A stretch of 64,000 bases of DNA from Microbulbifer guangxiensis. GTDB lineage: Bacteria; Pseudomonadota; Gammaproteobacteria; Pseudomonadales; Cellvibrionaceae. The translations under genes and the position numbers were made by a program. Below, piece after piece: positions 19,211 to 28,965 of the stretch. The stretch lies in NCBI RefSeq assembly GCF_021729075.1, contig NZ_JAJSAQ010000001.1, positions 629,997-693,996 on the forward strand, read 5' to 3'. The notes beneath the pieces are model-generated. The model was not told the origin of the DNA. It made no database searches and saw only the letters and a list, made by a program, of their open reading frames with translations. Position 1 is the first letter of the stretch, and each line of letters starts with the position of its first letter.

Positions 19211-20131
19211 ATGCCCTTCCCTTTCACCGACCGGGAGCTTTCCGTCCACTCGCTGATGACAGCCCTCGGACTGGTGCTGCTCCTGCTGTTATCCAATGGA
19301 GCACGGGCCGCCGGGGACCAGGGGCTTTTCTGGGTGGCCGAAAAAGGCGATCGCCGGGTCTACCTGCTCGGCTCGGTGCACCTGGCAACGCCGGATTTCT
19401 ACCCATTGCGGGGCAGGATTCTTGAGGCCTTCGAACACAGTGACGCCCTGGTTGTGGAGGCCGATATCCTGATGGCAGAGCGGGATCCGGTGCTGCAACA
19501 GCAGATCATGAGTGCATCACTGTATACCGGCGACAGAACTCTGCGCGATGACCTTTCTGCGGAGACCTACCGACAACTGCAGGCATGGCTTGCAAGCCGG
19601 CAACTGCCTGAAGCCATATTCATACGCCAGCGTCCCGCTATCGCCATGATCACACTCAGCCTGATGGAAATGCAGGCACGCGGACTCGACCCGAAACTGG
19701 GTATCGACCGACACTTCCTGCAAAAGGCCCACCAGCGGGGAGATAAGAAAGTGCTGGAACTGGAGGGTGTGCTGGAGCAACTTGCGCTGCTCAACAACCT
19801 GGAAAACCCGGACCTGCTGCTGCGCCAGACACTGGAACAATTAAAGGATATCGACACCCTGATCCCCGGGATGATGTCCGCTTGGAAAAGCGGTGATGCA
19901 GAAGCAATGCACGACCTGGTGATCGCCGATGAATTACAGGAAAACCCGCAGTTTGCTTCGCTGTTTGAAGTCATGTTCTATCAGCGAAACCGCAATATGT
20001 CTGCCAGGATTGCGGAGGCCAGCGAGAATCACGACACGCTGTTTGTGATCGTCGGGGCCGGCCACCTGGTTGGCGAAAAAAGCGTCTTGAAAAAGCTGGA
20101 AAGACACCAGTTTCATATAAAGGCAATCTAG
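19211..20131 (+). CDS. TraB/GumN-family protein
   Basis: 306 residues with an N-terminal hydrophobic segment (ALGLVLLLLLSNGARAA), so exported or anchored. Family marks: YLLGSVHLATPDFYPL near the N-terminus, VVEADIL, and the C-terminal FVIVGAGHLVGEKSVL. Proteins of this group are proposed metal-dependent peptidases related to Tiki; the bacterial role is not established. AGGAG lies at the right distance before the ATG. The OprP-type porin follows 68 bases later on the same strand. Confidence 0.85.
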   Translation: MPFPFTDRELSVHSLMTALGLVLLLLLSNGARAAGDQGLFWVAEKGDRRVYLLGSVHLATPDFYPLRGRILEAFEHSDALVVEADILMAERDPVLQQQIMSASLYTGDRTLRDDLSAETYRQLQAWLASRQLPEAIFIRQRPAIAMITLSLMEMQARGLDPKLGIDRHFLQKAHQRGDKKVLELEGVLEQLALLNNLENPDLLLRQTLEQLKDIDTLIPGMMSAWKSGDAEAMHDLVIADELQENPQFASLFEVMFYQRNRNMSARIAEASENHDTLFVIVGAGHLVGEKSVLKKLERHQFHIKAI

Positions 20132-20199
20132 CCACTGCTAGACTGCGGATGACCGCAGGAAGCGGTTCAGCCAATGACAGCAGGTACATGGAGGTACCC

Positions 20200-21477
20200 G
20201 TGAAAACTTCCCTGCCAGCCAGCTTGCTTCTCGGTGCCACACTAAGCATCGGTGCCTGGGCAGATGAAGCAAAGACCAAAGGTGGGCTGGAAATTGTCTC
20301 GGACGACGGCAATTTTTCCGCTTCGCTCGGTGGCCGCATTCATTTCGACACCTACCTGTTTGATCCGGATATCGAAGATCCGGTCAGTACGACGGAATTC
20401 CGTCGCGCCCGCATCACCCTCGAAGGTGAGGCCTATAACTTCGAATACAAACTCGAGCAGGACTTCGCTGCCGGCAGCACTCTGTCCGGCTATCGGGAGG
20501 TGTGGATCGGGCATGACTTCTACGGTGGCACCATCCGGGTGGGCCAGTTCAAGCCTTTCCGCGCCATGGAGGAACTGACCAGCTCGAATGAGATCCTGAT
20601 GCTGGAGCGTCCCTTCACCACCGCCACCGGTCTCTTCGACGGCCGGCAGTTCCAGCAGGGCATCGGCTGGAACAACCACTGGGCCTGTTACACCGCCGGA
20701 GTCATGGCCTTCAACCTGCGCAACGCCAATACGCCCCGGAATGAAGGCGTCGGTGCGGCAGGCCGGTTTACCTGGGCACCGCTGAATGAAGAGCTGAGCA
20801 CCGTCCACCTGGGCTTTTCCTACAGCCATGAAAACGCCAACCGGAATTCACTGTTACTGGAGTCAGAGGCCGACTATGCCGGTCGGCGCGGACCTAGCCA
20901 ACTGATTGCCCTCACCCCGGGCGACAGACAACTCTTCCTCGGGGATTTCGGTGATGAGGAATTCTTCTTTGGTAAGCAGGGCGGTTCCGTCAGTGTGGCG
21001 GGGCTGGAACTCGCAGGCACCTGGGGGCCTTTCTACGCCCAGATGGAATACGCCTACGGCAACTATGACGGCGACTACTACCTTTCCGAACTGTTTTTTG
21101 AGGAGTTGTTCGACGCACCACCCACTTTTGAGTGCGATCCGGACTTCGGTTGCTATATCGGCGACCAGGATGTCCATGCCTGGTACATTCAGGGCAGCTG
21201 GCTGATCACCGGTGAGCACAAGCCGTACAACAGCAAAAAAGGCATATTCAAGTCTGCCAAGCCCAACAGTCCCTGGGGTGCGTGGGAACTCACCGCCCGG
21301 TATGAATCCATGCAGAACGATGAAATCCCGGACCTGGAAGCGGACAGCTGGATAGTGGGCATCAATTATTACCACAACCCCAAAGTGCGCTTTATGCTCA
21401 ACCTGCGCTTTGGCGACAACGACTTTACTGGCGACGGCACCAACCAGCTCGGCATCCGGGCACAGATGAGCTGGTGA
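20200..21477 (+). CDS. OprO/OprP-type anion-selective porin
   Basis: Outer-membrane beta-barrel of about 425 residues. I chose GTG 20200: GGAGG lies exactly 5 bases upstream and the product then starts with a proper signal peptide (MKTSLPASLLLGATLSIGAWA). Family marks are FSASLGGRIHFDTYLFD, STTEFRRARITLEGEAY, the repeated aromatic/charged strands (GTIRVGQFKPF) and a C-terminal strand ending in SW. OprP and OprO pass phosphate and pyrophosphate; substrate here is not certain. No phosphate-regulon gene is adjacent. Confidence 0.85.
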   Translation: MKTSLPASLLLGATLSIGAWADEAKTKGGLEIVSDDGNFSASLGGRIHFDTYLFDPDIEDPVSTTEFRRARITLEGEAYNFEYKLEQDFAAGSTLSGYREVWIGHDFYGGTIRVGQFKPFRAMEELTSSNEILMLERPFTTATGLFDGRQFQQGIGWNNHWACYTAGVMAFNLRNANTPRNEGVGAAGRFTWAPLNEELSTVHLGFSYSHENANRNSLLLESEADYAGRRGPSQLIALTPGDRQLFLGDFGDEEFFFGKQGGSVSVAGLELAGTWGPFYAQMEYAYGNYDGDYYLSELFFEELFDAPPTFECDPDFGCYIGDQDVHAWYIQGSWLITGEHKPYNSKKGIFKSAKPNSPWGAWELTARYESMQNDEIPDLEADSWIVGINYYHNPKVRFMLNLRFGDNDFTGDGTNQLGIRAQMSW

Positions 21478-21502
21478 GGTGACTGCAGGTCAATCCGCAG
21501 GC

Positions 21503-21529
21503 AAAAGAAAACGGGGCCCAGGGCCCCGT
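21503..21529 (-). terminator. Terminator of the indolepyruvate oxidoreductase gene
   Basis: A GC-rich near-palindrome, ACGGGGCCC (21511-21519) with GGGCCCCGT (21521-21529), folds into a stem of about 8 bp. The minus strand continues with TTTTCTTTTG. The plus side has only a weak T content. Confidence 0.8.
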
Positions 21530-21557
21530 TGATTGATCCTCTGGTCAGGTGACCGGA

Positions 21558-24500
21558 TCAGCCTACCTGTTGTGCGGTGGCCGGATCGAAGACTTCCACT
21601 TTACCGACTGCACTGCCCCCCCCACTGCGGGGATTTTCAAACCGCTCCAGCGCGGCGTCGCGCAGGTCGCGAGCCTTGACCAGGTTCTCCTCCTTGACCG
21701 GGCCATAGCCGCGGATCAGGTCCGGGTACCCGAGCAACTCGATGGCCGCGGCATGGTTTTCGGCATTGAGCGCGCCGGTCACGCGATCGACCAGGGCTTC
21801 GTATTCCGCGATCAGACCCCGCTCCATCCTGCGCTCGGCGGTATAACCGAAGATGTCCAGCGGAGTGCCGCGCAGGAATTTCAGCTTGGCGAGCACCCGG
21901 AATGCACGGAACATCCAGCCGCCAAACTTCATCTTGCGCGGCCGACCCAGCGCCTTGTCATGGCGGGCCAGCAGTGGCGGTGCGAGGTTGAACTCCAGGG
22001 TGTAATCACCGGCAAAGTTTTCCTTCAACTCCTCGATAAAGCGGCCGTCGGTATACAGGCGCGCCACCTCATACTCATCCTTGTAGGCCAGCAACTTGGC
22101 ATAATTGCGAGCCACCACCTCGGCCAGGGCTTCGCTGCCCGGGACCTTGATGATCTCGGCAGATTTCACCCGATCAACAAGTCGGCGGTATCGCGCCGCC
22201 AGTGCTTCGTTCTGGTAACCGCTCAGGTGAGCGGATCGATGGGCGACAATCGCTTCCAATCCCTCGGGCAGGCGCTGCTCCGCCTTGTCGGCAGACAGCA
22301 GGCGGTCGAGGACAGGACGGTTGCCGGCGGCCAGGCGGCCCGCAGCGAATCCCTGCAGGTTGGCCTCGACCGCTACGCCATTCAACTGGATCGCCTGCAA
22401 CAGTGACGCCTGCTCCAGCGGCAGCAGTCCCCTCTGCCAGGCGTAACCGAGCATGAATATATTGGCGGCAAGGGTATCTCCCAAAGCCCGGCTGGTGAGC
22501 CGGTGCCCCTCGACCGTGTCCATTTCACGTACGGCGTCACGAATGGTATCCAGCACCGCCTGCGGCGAGTGGCTGTCCTCACGACCGAGAACCGAAGCCG
22601 CCGTGGGGCTCAGGTGCGTGTTCACCACCGCGCGGCTGTGGGTTTCATCCAGCTTGGCCAGGCAAGCGGCCAGGTTGCCCGCCGCAATCAGGTCACAGGC
22701 CATCAGCGCATCGGCGCGGCCGTCGGAAATGCGCACGGCTTTCAGATCCTCCGGGCGGGCACCGAAGCGCACGTGGGAATAAACCGCACCGCCCTTCTGG
22801 GCCAGACCGGTCTGATCCAGGGTGCTGCTGGCCTTGCCCTCGATATGGGCAGCCATCGCCAACAGGGCGCCGATGGTGACCACGCCGGTGCCGCCGACAC
22901 CGGTCACCAGCAGGTTGTAGGGCTGCTCGACCCCGGGCAACTGTGGTAAATCCAGTTTTTCCGCCTCGGTGCGCAGCACGTCGCCAACACCCGCACGCTT
23001 GTTCAGACGGCCACCTTTGACAGTAACGAAGGAGGGACAGAAACCGTTGACGCAGGACATATCCTGGTTACAGGCGGTCTGGTTAATGCGGCGTTTGTCA
23101 CCCAGTGCCGTCTCCACCTTTTCTACTGCAATACAGCTCGACTGCTGAACGCAGTCGCCACAACCTTCACAGACCCGCTCGTTGATGAATGGCCGGCCCT
23201 CGGCCTTCGGCGCGAGCCCGCGCTTCCGTTTCCTGCGCAGCTCGGTTGCGCAGGTCTGGTCGTAGATGATGACGGTACACCCCTGAACTTCACGAAGCTC
23301 TTCCATCACCCGGGGCATATCATCGCGGTGACGGATTTCCACTTCAGCCGGAAACTTCAGGGCGCCGTGATACTTGTTCTTGTCATCCATCACCAGCACC
23401 ACTTTCTGCACCCCTTCAGCGAGCACCTGGCGACAGATCATATCCGGATGCAGTTCGCCGTCGTGGGGCTGGCCGCCGGTCATCGCGACGGCATCATTGA
23501 AGAGGATCTTGTAGGTGATGTTCACCTTCGCCGCGACCGACGCGCGAATGGCAAGAATGCCGGAATGGAAATAAGTGCCGTCACCCAGGTTGACGAAGAC
23601 ATGCTTTTCACTGGTAAAGGGCGCCTGCCCCACCCAGTTCACACCTTCGCCACCCATCTGGGTGAAGGTGTAGGTCTCACGGTCGAGCCACTGGGCCATG
23701 TAGTGACAGCCAATCCCAGCCAGGGCCCGGCTGCCTTCCGGCACCTTGGTGGAACGGTTGTGCGGGCAGCCGGCACAGAACATCGGCAGGCGCGAGACGC
23801 TGGAACCCGCCTGACGGGAAATTCTTTCCGCAAGAGCGTTGAGGCGCATCAGGCGGTGTCCGGCGCCCTCGTCCAGCTGATCGCCCAGCAGCTTGCCCAG
23901 TACCTGTGCCACCACTGCCGGCGAAAGTTCACCGTACATCGGCATCAGCGGGCGATCGTTTTCATCCACCTTGCCGATGATGCGCGGGAAATTGGGGTCC
24001 TTGAGATGGACGTTGTACAGCTCCTCTTTCAGCTGCACCTCCATCAGGCTGCGCTTCTCCTCGAGCACCAGCAGGTAATCGAGGCCGCGGGCAAATTCCT
24101 GGATACCGGGTACATCCAGTGGGTAAGTCATGCCCACCTTCAGGATACGGATACCCAGCTCACGGGCACCCTGCTCGTCGATGCCCATATCCTCGAGAGC
24201 CTGCATCAGGTCCAGATGAGCCTTGCCGGTGCTGACGATCCCCAGCGTCGCCTGCGGATTTTCCAGCACAACCCTGTTCAGGTGGTTGGCGCGCGCAAAC
24301 GCCAGTGCCGCCGGCCGCTTATAGCGCCACAGGCGCTCTTCCTGTTCGAGCGGGTTATCCTGCTTGCGGATATTGAGGCCGCCCTCCGGGCGCTCCACTT
24401 CCGGGTAGGAAAACTGCACGCGGTCAGGATCCACCTCCACGGTGCAGGCGCTGTCCATGTTTTCCGCCAGGGTAATCATGGCCACCCAACAACCACTGAA

Positions 24501-25112
24501 GCGGGACAACTCCAGTCCGTAATGGCCATAGTCCAGCACTTCCTGCACGGTGGCCGGATTCAGAACCGGGATGTGCATGTCGACGAAGGCAAACTCGGAC
24601 TGGCCGGGATAGGAAGAGGACTTACAGCCGTGGTCATCGCCGGCGATGATCAGGGCGCCGCCCTTGGGTGAGGAACCGGCGGCATTGGCGTGGCGGAAGG
24701 CGTCACCGGAGCGGTCGACCCCTGGGGTCTTGCCATACCAGATACCGCAGACACCATCGACCTCCGCGCCATCGAACAGGCCCACCTGCTGGGAACCCCA
24801 GACCGCAGTCGCCGCCAACTCCTCGTTGACGCCAGGCTGGAAGCGGATATTGAATTCGTCCAGGTGATTCTTGGCCCTGCTCAGCTGCTGGTCGTACCCA
24901 CCCAGGGGCGAACCGCGATAGCCGGAGATAAAGGTGGCGGTGTTCAGGCCCCGGGCCCGATCCATCCGCATCTGGTCGATGGGGAGGCGCACCAGCGCCT
25001 GGATACCTGAAAGGAGCACACGACCCTTGAGGGTGGTGTAGCGATCGTCCAGAGAGACCTGCTTCCTGCGCGGAGACTCTACCTGCTGCGCCTTGCGCAC
25101 TTCTTCACTCAT
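21558..25112 (-). CDS. Indolepyruvate:ferredoxin oxidoreductase, fused alpha-beta type
   Basis: 1184 residues. Oxidatively decarboxylates aryl- or branched-chain 2-oxo acids to acyl-CoA with ferredoxin as acceptor, using thiamine diphosphate. The N-terminal pyrimidine-binding part holds FISGYRGSPLGGYDQQL. The TPP part holds MGGEGVNWVGQAPF and NLGDGTYFHSG. A cysteine-rich iron-sulfur segment follows (VCEGCGDCVQQSSCIAVEK, then CNQDMSCVNGFCPSF), then the gamma-like domain (VTGVGGTGVVTIGALLAMAA). Other organisms split these into IorA and IorB. A divergent Lrp-type regulator next door probably controls it. Confidence 0.93.
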   Translation of the reverse strand: MSEEVRKAQQVESPRRKQVSLDDRYTTLKGRVLLSGIQALVRLPIDQMRMDRARGLNTATFISGYRGSPLGGYDQQLSRAKNHLDEFNIRFQPGVNEELAATAVWGSQQVGLFDGAEVDGVCGIWYGKTPGVDRSGDAFRHANAAGSSPKGGALIIAGDDHGCKSSSYPGQSEFAFVDMHIPVLNPATVQEVLDYGHYGLELSRFSGCWVAMITLAENMDSACTVEVDPDRVQFSYPEVERPEGGLNIRKQDNPLEQEERLWRYKRPAALAFARANHLNRVVLENPQATLGIVSTGKAHLDLMQALEDMGIDEQGARELGIRILKVGMTYPLDVPGIQEFARGLDYLLVLEEKRSLMEVQLKEELYNVHLKDPNFPRIIGKVDENDRPLMPMYGELSPAVVAQVLGKLLGDQLDEGAGHRLMRLNALAERISRQAGSSVSRLPMFCAGCPHNRSTKVPEGSRALAGIGCHYMAQWLDRETYTFTQMGGEGVNWVGQAPFTSEKHVFVNLGDGTYFHSGILAIRASVAAKVNITYKILFNDAVAMTGGQPHDGELHPDMICRQVLAEGVQKVVLVMDDKNKYHGALKFPAEVEIRHRDDMPRVMEELREVQGCTVIIYDQTCATELRRKRKRGLAPKAEGRPFINERVCEGCGDCVQQSSCIAVEKVETALGDKRRINQTACNQDMSCVNGFCPSFVTVKGGRLNKRAGVGDVLRTEAEKLDLPQLPGVEQPYNLLVTGVGGTGVVTIGALLAMAAHIEGKASSTLDQTGLAQKGGAVYSHVRFGARPEDLKAVRISDGRADALMACDLIAAGNLAACLAKLDETHSRAVVNTHLSPTAASVLGREDSHSPQAVLDTIRDAVREMDTVEGHRLTSRALGDTLAANIFMLGYAWQRGLLPLEQASLLQAIQLNGVAVEANLQGFAAGRLAAGNRPVLDRLLSADKAEQRLPEGLEAIVAHRSAHLSGYQNEALAARYRRLVDRVKSAEIIKVPGSEALAEVVARNYAKLLAYKDEYEVARLYTDGRFIEELKENFAGDYTLEFNLAPPLLARHDKALGRPRKMKFGGWMFRAFRVLAKLKFLRGTPLDIFGYTAERRMERGLIAEYEALVDRVTGALNAENHAAAIELLGYPDLIRGYGPVKEENLVKARDLRDAALERFENPRSGGGSAVGKVEVFDPATAQQVG

Positions 25113-25400
25113 ATACCTAACTTCCGGTTATTTCCCTAGTTCGATGGATCTCGGACTATTGGTCGTTATTCTTCCGGCTTACCTGCCACGCCCGGGGGTG
25201 GGGCGAACAGCGCCACTATGTAGCGACTCTCTTGCCCCCGTCGGTCGCAGAAAGCGATAATTCTCGCCTTCACCCGCGACGGACTGGTCAGTTCATACTA
25301 GATGCTTAGCAGCAATAGAGCATTGCTTTATTTACGCCATAGCGCGTAAAATTGTGACAGTTATCTCGACCAGAATAGATTGTGTAGGATGGGAGTTTTT
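25113..25400. promoter_or_regulatory. Divergent control region, oxidoreductase / Lrp-type regulator
   Basis: 288 bases between divergent starts, with an AT-rich core near 25290-25380. Promoters for both genes and sites for the Lrp-type regulator are expected here, but I cannot delimit an individual site. Confidence 0.4.
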
Positions 25401-25871
25401 ATGAAGCGTTCGACTGACCTGGACGATTTTGACCGCAAGATTCTGCGAGCGCTGCAGGAGAACGCCGATTATTCCATGGCGGAACTCGGAGACAAAGTGG
25501 GACTTTCCCACACACCCTGCTGGCGCCGCATCAAACGCCTGGAGGCCGAGGGCATCATCCGTGGCCGCGTGACCCTGCTCGACCCACAAAAACTCGACTT
25601 GGGGGTCACAGTACATTGCTACGTGACCATTCACAACCATGACGAGGACTCTCTGAACAATTTCGAGTCCGCCGTGCAGGATGTACAGGAGGTTGTGGAG
25701 TGTTACTCCACCAGCGGGAACAAGGACTACCTGTTACGCGTGGTGGTGGACAGTGTGGCCCACTATGAACAGCTGTTGAAGCGCACCCTGGTACACCTGC
25801 CCAATGTGGCCTCGGTTAACTCCACCTTTGCCCTGAAGCAGGTCAAGTACACCACGCAACTGCCACTCTGA
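25401..25871 (+). CDS. Lrp/AsnC-family transcriptional regulator
   Basis: 156 residues. N-terminal helix-turn-helix (LDDFDRKILRALQENADYSM, then VGLSHTPCWRRIKRLEAEGI) followed by an amino-acid-sensing RAM domain (VVECYSTSGNKDYLLRVVV). ATG 25401 is chosen over two upstream in-frame starts because GGGAG sits 5 bases before it. It is divergent from the indolepyruvate oxidoreductase, so the likely job is sensing an amino acid and controlling that gene. This is inference from position. Confidence 0.9.
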   Translation: MKRSTDLDDFDRKILRALQENADYSMAELGDKVGLSHTPCWRRIKRLEAEGIIRGRVTLLDPQKLDLGVTVHCYVTIHNHDEDSLNNFESAVQDVQEVVECYSTSGNKDYLLRVVVDSVAHYEQLLKRTLVHLPNVASVNSTFALKQVKYTTQLPL

Positions 25872-25913
25872 TCCGGCTGGTTGCGACATCAACGGCGTCG
25901 GCAACCGCCGCAC

Positions 25914-26423
25914 TCAGATCGCTTCCAGCTCCCGCAAGATGGCCTCCAGCACCTGCTGGAGGCTGCGTCCGTCACACTCAATGGTGATATCGGCGTACTT
26001 TCGATAGAGCGCCTGCCGCTCCTCAAAAAGGCTGGCGAAGGACTGGCCCGGAGCCTTGGCGATACCACGGCTCTCATAGTTATGGATACGCCGTCGCAGC
26101 TCAGCCGCCGAGCAGTCCAGGAACACGATGGGGCCAAAGCGACCAAGGTTGGCCATCCCCTCTTCGCTGTAAACCGCACTGCCTCCCGTGGCAATGACAT
26201 GGCCGGGCAGATCCGCAGCAGCAATCACCTCCCCCTCGATACGCCGCAGGTTGAGATAATCGCTCTCGTTCATGATCTGCTGCAGGGTTTTGCCCTCGCG
26301 GGCCTGGATCAACACATCGGTATCGACAAAGTCCAGTGCCAGCTCCTTCGCCAGCAGTATTCCCACCGTGCTCTTGCCGGCCCCCGGCATTCCAATCAGG
26401 ACAATACTTTTTCTGCTGTTCAT
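25914..26423 (-). CDS. Shikimate-kinase-family protein (AroK-like, divergent lid)
   Basis: 169 residues, P-loop kinase. The Walker A motif is IGMPGAGKST. The shikimate-site residues DTD (near residue 34) and LRRIEGEVI are present, and ATGGSAVYS stands where shikimate kinases usually have GGG. The lid differs from the usual RPLL...RxPLY pattern: it reads ESRGIAKAPGQSF and LYRKYAD. It may phosphorylate shikimate or another small molecule. It is not beside aroB, as aroK usually is, but lies 36 bases after an acyltransferase gene and is probably co-transcribed with it. Confidence 0.75.
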   Translation of the reverse strand: MNSRKSIVLIGMPGAGKSTVGILLAKELALDFVDTDVLIQAREGKTLQQIMNESDYLNLRRIEGEVIAAADLPGHVIATGGSAVYSEEGMANLGRFGPIVFLDCSAAELRRRIHNYESRGIAKAPGQSFASLFEERQALYRKYADITIECDGRSLQQVLEAILRELEAI

Positions 26424-26459
26424 TACTTAACTTTTCTTTTCTCCATCAACGACACCCCG

Positions 26460-27182
26460 CTAGTCTCCAGAACGCGGGAGCAGAACCGAGCGCAGCCAGC
26501 CGAGGATGGAATTGCCATCCAGCAGCATGCGATCCAGGTCATCCATATTGCGCGTCTGGCGGAAGGCATCTGCAAACAGCGCTTCACGGGTGATCATGCG
26601 TCGTCGGGGATTGATGGCCTTGATCTCGCGGGCCGGATTTCCGGCAACCACCGTGTTTGCCGGCACATTTCTGGTCACCACGCTGCCGGCACCGACGACC
26701 GAGTTGTCCCCGATCGAGACCCCCTTGCAGACAATTGCACTGTCACCGACCCAGACATTGTTACCCAGCGTGACGGGTGACGTGCAGCGAAATGGCCGCG
26801 TGCGATTATACAGGCCATGCCAGTCGGAGTCGGAGATATAGACATTGGCAGCAATCATGCAGGCATCGCCGATGGTAATGGATTCCGCTGCAGAAATACG
26901 CACGCCGGGGGAGATCAGCACATAGTCGCCAATGGTGATGAATGCATCACCACCGCGATGCCCGAGAGTAGTGAAACGGATAGCGTTATCCGGGGTTGAA
27001 ATCAGGTGCGGATAATTCCCCAGGCAGATGTTACTGCCGAACACATGCACGGAACCGGGATCCATGATTTCCGGTTCACAGCCGATTGCATCGAACTGCG
27101 GCAACAGGAAATGCCGGGCCCGCCACTTTCTCAGGCGAAGCTGCCAGTGTTTCAACCAGTAGGGCCGATGGTCTTTGCGCAT
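26460..27182 (-). CDS. Left-handed beta-helix (hexapeptide) acyltransferase
   Basis: 240 residues with hexapeptide repeats through the second half (LISPGVRISAAESITIGDAC, NNVWVGDSAIVCKGVSIGDN, SVVGAGSVVTRNVPANTVVA), ending in the NPAREIK signature of maltose/galactoside O-acetyltransferase relatives. It probably moves an acetyl or other acyl group from its CoA to a sugar. It lies upstream of the shikimate-kinase-like gene on the same strand and divergent from the methyltransferase at 27310, at the edge of a glycan-type cluster. Confidence 0.8.
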   Translation of the reverse strand: MRKDHRPYWLKHWQLRLRKWRARHFLLPQFDAIGCEPEIMDPGSVHVFGSNICLGNYPHLISTPDNAIRFTTLGHRGGDAFITIGDYVLISPGVRISAAESITIGDACMIAANVYISDSDWHGLYNRTRPFRCTSPVTLGNNVWVGDSAIVCKGVSIGDNSVVGAGSVVTRNVPANTVVAGNPAREIKAINPRRRMITREALFADAFRQTRNMDDLDRMLLDGNSILGWLRSVLLPRSGD

Positions 27183-27309
27183 TCAGGGTGCCCCCGGCGG
27201 GATTTCGATGATGGCGCCCGGGGTGGAAGGAAAACCAGTACCGGCTCGATTGCTTTTGCCACAGTAGCGGTTTACCGTTGCCGCACACCCGCCGGAGTTT
27301 CGTTTATCC

Positions 27310-27927
27310 ATGTCTGTTCCACTACCCATCGAAATCGACAACATCAAAGGTTTTCTCGCGGCCAGCGAGGGCGAAGCCCTTTTTCACCTCGCAACACGGG
27401 CGGCACCTCTGGGCGCCTGCCTCGAGGTCGGCAGCTACTGCGGCAAATCTTCCATCTATATCGGCTCAGCCTGCCGTAAAAGCGACAATATCCTCTTTGC
27501 CATCGACCACCACCGCGGCTCCGAGGAACACCAGCCGGGTGAGGAATACCACGATCCCGATCTGTTCGACAACAGCGCACAGCTGATGGACAGCTTCCGC
27601 ACCTTTCGGGCCAATATACGCGCGGCAGAACTAGAGGACTTTGTTGTTCCGGTAGTGGCGCCATCAGCCATTGCTGCGCGCCGCTGGAATACACCACTGG
27701 GCCTGGTTTTTATCGATGGCGGCCACTCCCGCGAGGCGGCTCTGACCGATTACCGCTGCTGGTCCCGGCATATCGTGCCGGGCGGATTTCTGACCATTCA
27801 CGATATTTTTCCCAATCCGGCCGATGGTGGACAGGCTCCGTTCGAGATCTACCAGTTAGCGCTGGCTTCCGGCCAATTCGAGTTGCTGGAGATGGTCGAC
27901 ACCCTCGGTATCCTTCGCCGCATCTGA
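27310..27927 (+). CDS. Class I SAM-dependent methyltransferase (family 24-like)
   Basis: 205 residues. SAM motif I is CLEVGSYCGKSSIYIGSAC, the acidic strand end is LFAIDHHRGSEE, and the later LGLVFIDGGHSREAALTDY and PGGFLTIHDIFPNP fit methyltransferases of the type found in polysaccharide and cephalosporin clusters. Its 3' end overlaps the 3' end of the convergent toroid-protein gene by 72 bases. It faces the GT4-methyltransferase-toroid operon and probably works on the same product. Confidence 0.78.
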   Translation: MSVPLPIEIDNIKGFLAASEGEALFHLATRAAPLGACLEVGSYCGKSSIYIGSACRKSDNILFAIDHHRGSEEHQPGEEYHDPDLFDNSAQLMDSFRTFRANIRAAELEDFVVPVVAPSAIAARRWNTPLGLVFIDGGHSREAALTDYRCWSRHIVPGGFLTIHDIFPNPADGGQAPFEIYQLALASGQFELLEMVDTLGILRRI

Positions 27928-28965
27928 AACCGTGCTGCCACCGGTAAATAATGCGCTGGCCGGCGTCAGGTCTGCCAGCGCATCGGCCGCCAGCAGCATG
28001 GCCCCCACTGTCCAGGTTGTTTTCTCTTCCGGCCAGATCGCCCGATCGGGGTAGACGTATCCGGTCCAGTAGCCGCCGTCACTGTCAGCCCAGCGGTGCA
28101 GGCCGCGGTAGAGGTTTGCCGCCCGCTTTCTATCACCTGCCGCCAGCAGGGCCATGGTCAGCTCACAGGACTCGGCCACCGTCACCCAGGGCTCATCATT
28201 GACACAGCGGCATCCCAGGCCTGCCACGACAAATTCATCCCAACGTGCCCCGATCCGGGCCCGGGCCTCGCTGCCACGGAAAACCCCGGTCAACACCGGG
28301 TAGAACCAGTCCATGGAGAAGCGGGCCTTGCTCTCCCATGTGCGGTCAAAACGGTAAGGCTTGGAACGCAGTGCGCTCCCCAGATGCTGATGTGCGCTCT
28401 GCCAGTCGGAACGTGGCTGGTCAAGCGTCTCGGCGATTTGCACGGCGCATTCCAGGCTCTTGAAAATGGACGAGCAGCCGGTAACCAGCGCATCCTTCAT
28501 GGGAGCACCGTGCTCATCCACGGCCCAGTGAATATCGCCTTCTTCTGTCTGCAGCGAGAGGACAAAGTCGATTGCCCGCTGCACGGTTGGCCACAGCGAC
28601 TGCAGGAAGCTCCGATCACCACTCACCAGGTAATGGTGCCAGACGCCAGTCGCCACATAAGCGACGAAATTGGTTTCCCGGCGCTCGCGGTCCTGCACTG
28701 CGCCGTCCTTGTAGGCCGCCCACCAGCTTCCATCCTCAAGCTGGTTTGCCGCGAGCCACCGGTAGGCCCGCTTTGCCGCCTCCCATTCACCGGCAATGGT
28801 GAGCCCCATGGCGGCTTCCACGTGATCCCAGGGGTCGGCGTAGTGCCCCCGGAACCACGGGATCATGCCGTCCGGCAGCTGCTGGGACAGAATGTAGTCC
28901 GCGCTCGATCGCAGGAATGATTCCGGAAACAGGGGCACCGCAGTTACGGCCGCAGGTTCGGTCAC
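27856..28965 (-). CDS. Alpha/alpha-toroid protein (annotated as prenyltransferase-like in relatives), function unknown
   Basis: 369 residues rich in Trp and in repeated helix pairs of the terpene-cyclase/six-hairpin glycosidase type (ADYILSQQLPDGMIPWFRGH, RWLAANQLEDGSWWAAYKDG, YRGLHRWADSDGGYWTGYVY). No signal peptide. The GSW/GGYW pieces resemble QW-type repeats, but I see no DxDD cyclase motif, so catalysis is unproven. The start overlaps the stop of the upstream methyltransferase gene by 4 bases (ATGA). Overlaps the gene at 27310-27927 tail to tail. Confidence 0.65.
   Translation of the reverse strand: MTEPAAVTAVPLFPESFLRSSADYILSQQLPDGMIPWFRGHYADPWDHVEAAMGLTIAGEWEAAKRAYRWLAANQLEDGSWWAAYKDGAVQDRERRETNFVAYVATGVWHHYLVSGDRSFLQSLWPTVQRAIDFVLSLQTEEGDIHWAVDEHGAPMKDALVTGCSSIFKSLECAVQIAETLDQPRSDWQSAHQHLGSALRSKPYRFDRTWESKARFSMDWFYPVLTGVFRGSEARARIGARWDEFVVAGLGCRCVNDEPWVTVAESCELTMALLAAGDRKRAANLYRGLHRWADSDGGYWTGYVYPDRAIWPEEKTTWTVGAMLLAADALADLTPASALFTGGSTVSDAAKDTEGVDHLQQLELAGSQR

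Noticed and set aside
23328..24671. 447-codon plus-strand frame opposite the indolepyruvate oxidoreductase
   Set aside because: Antisense shadow of a strongly recognised gene.
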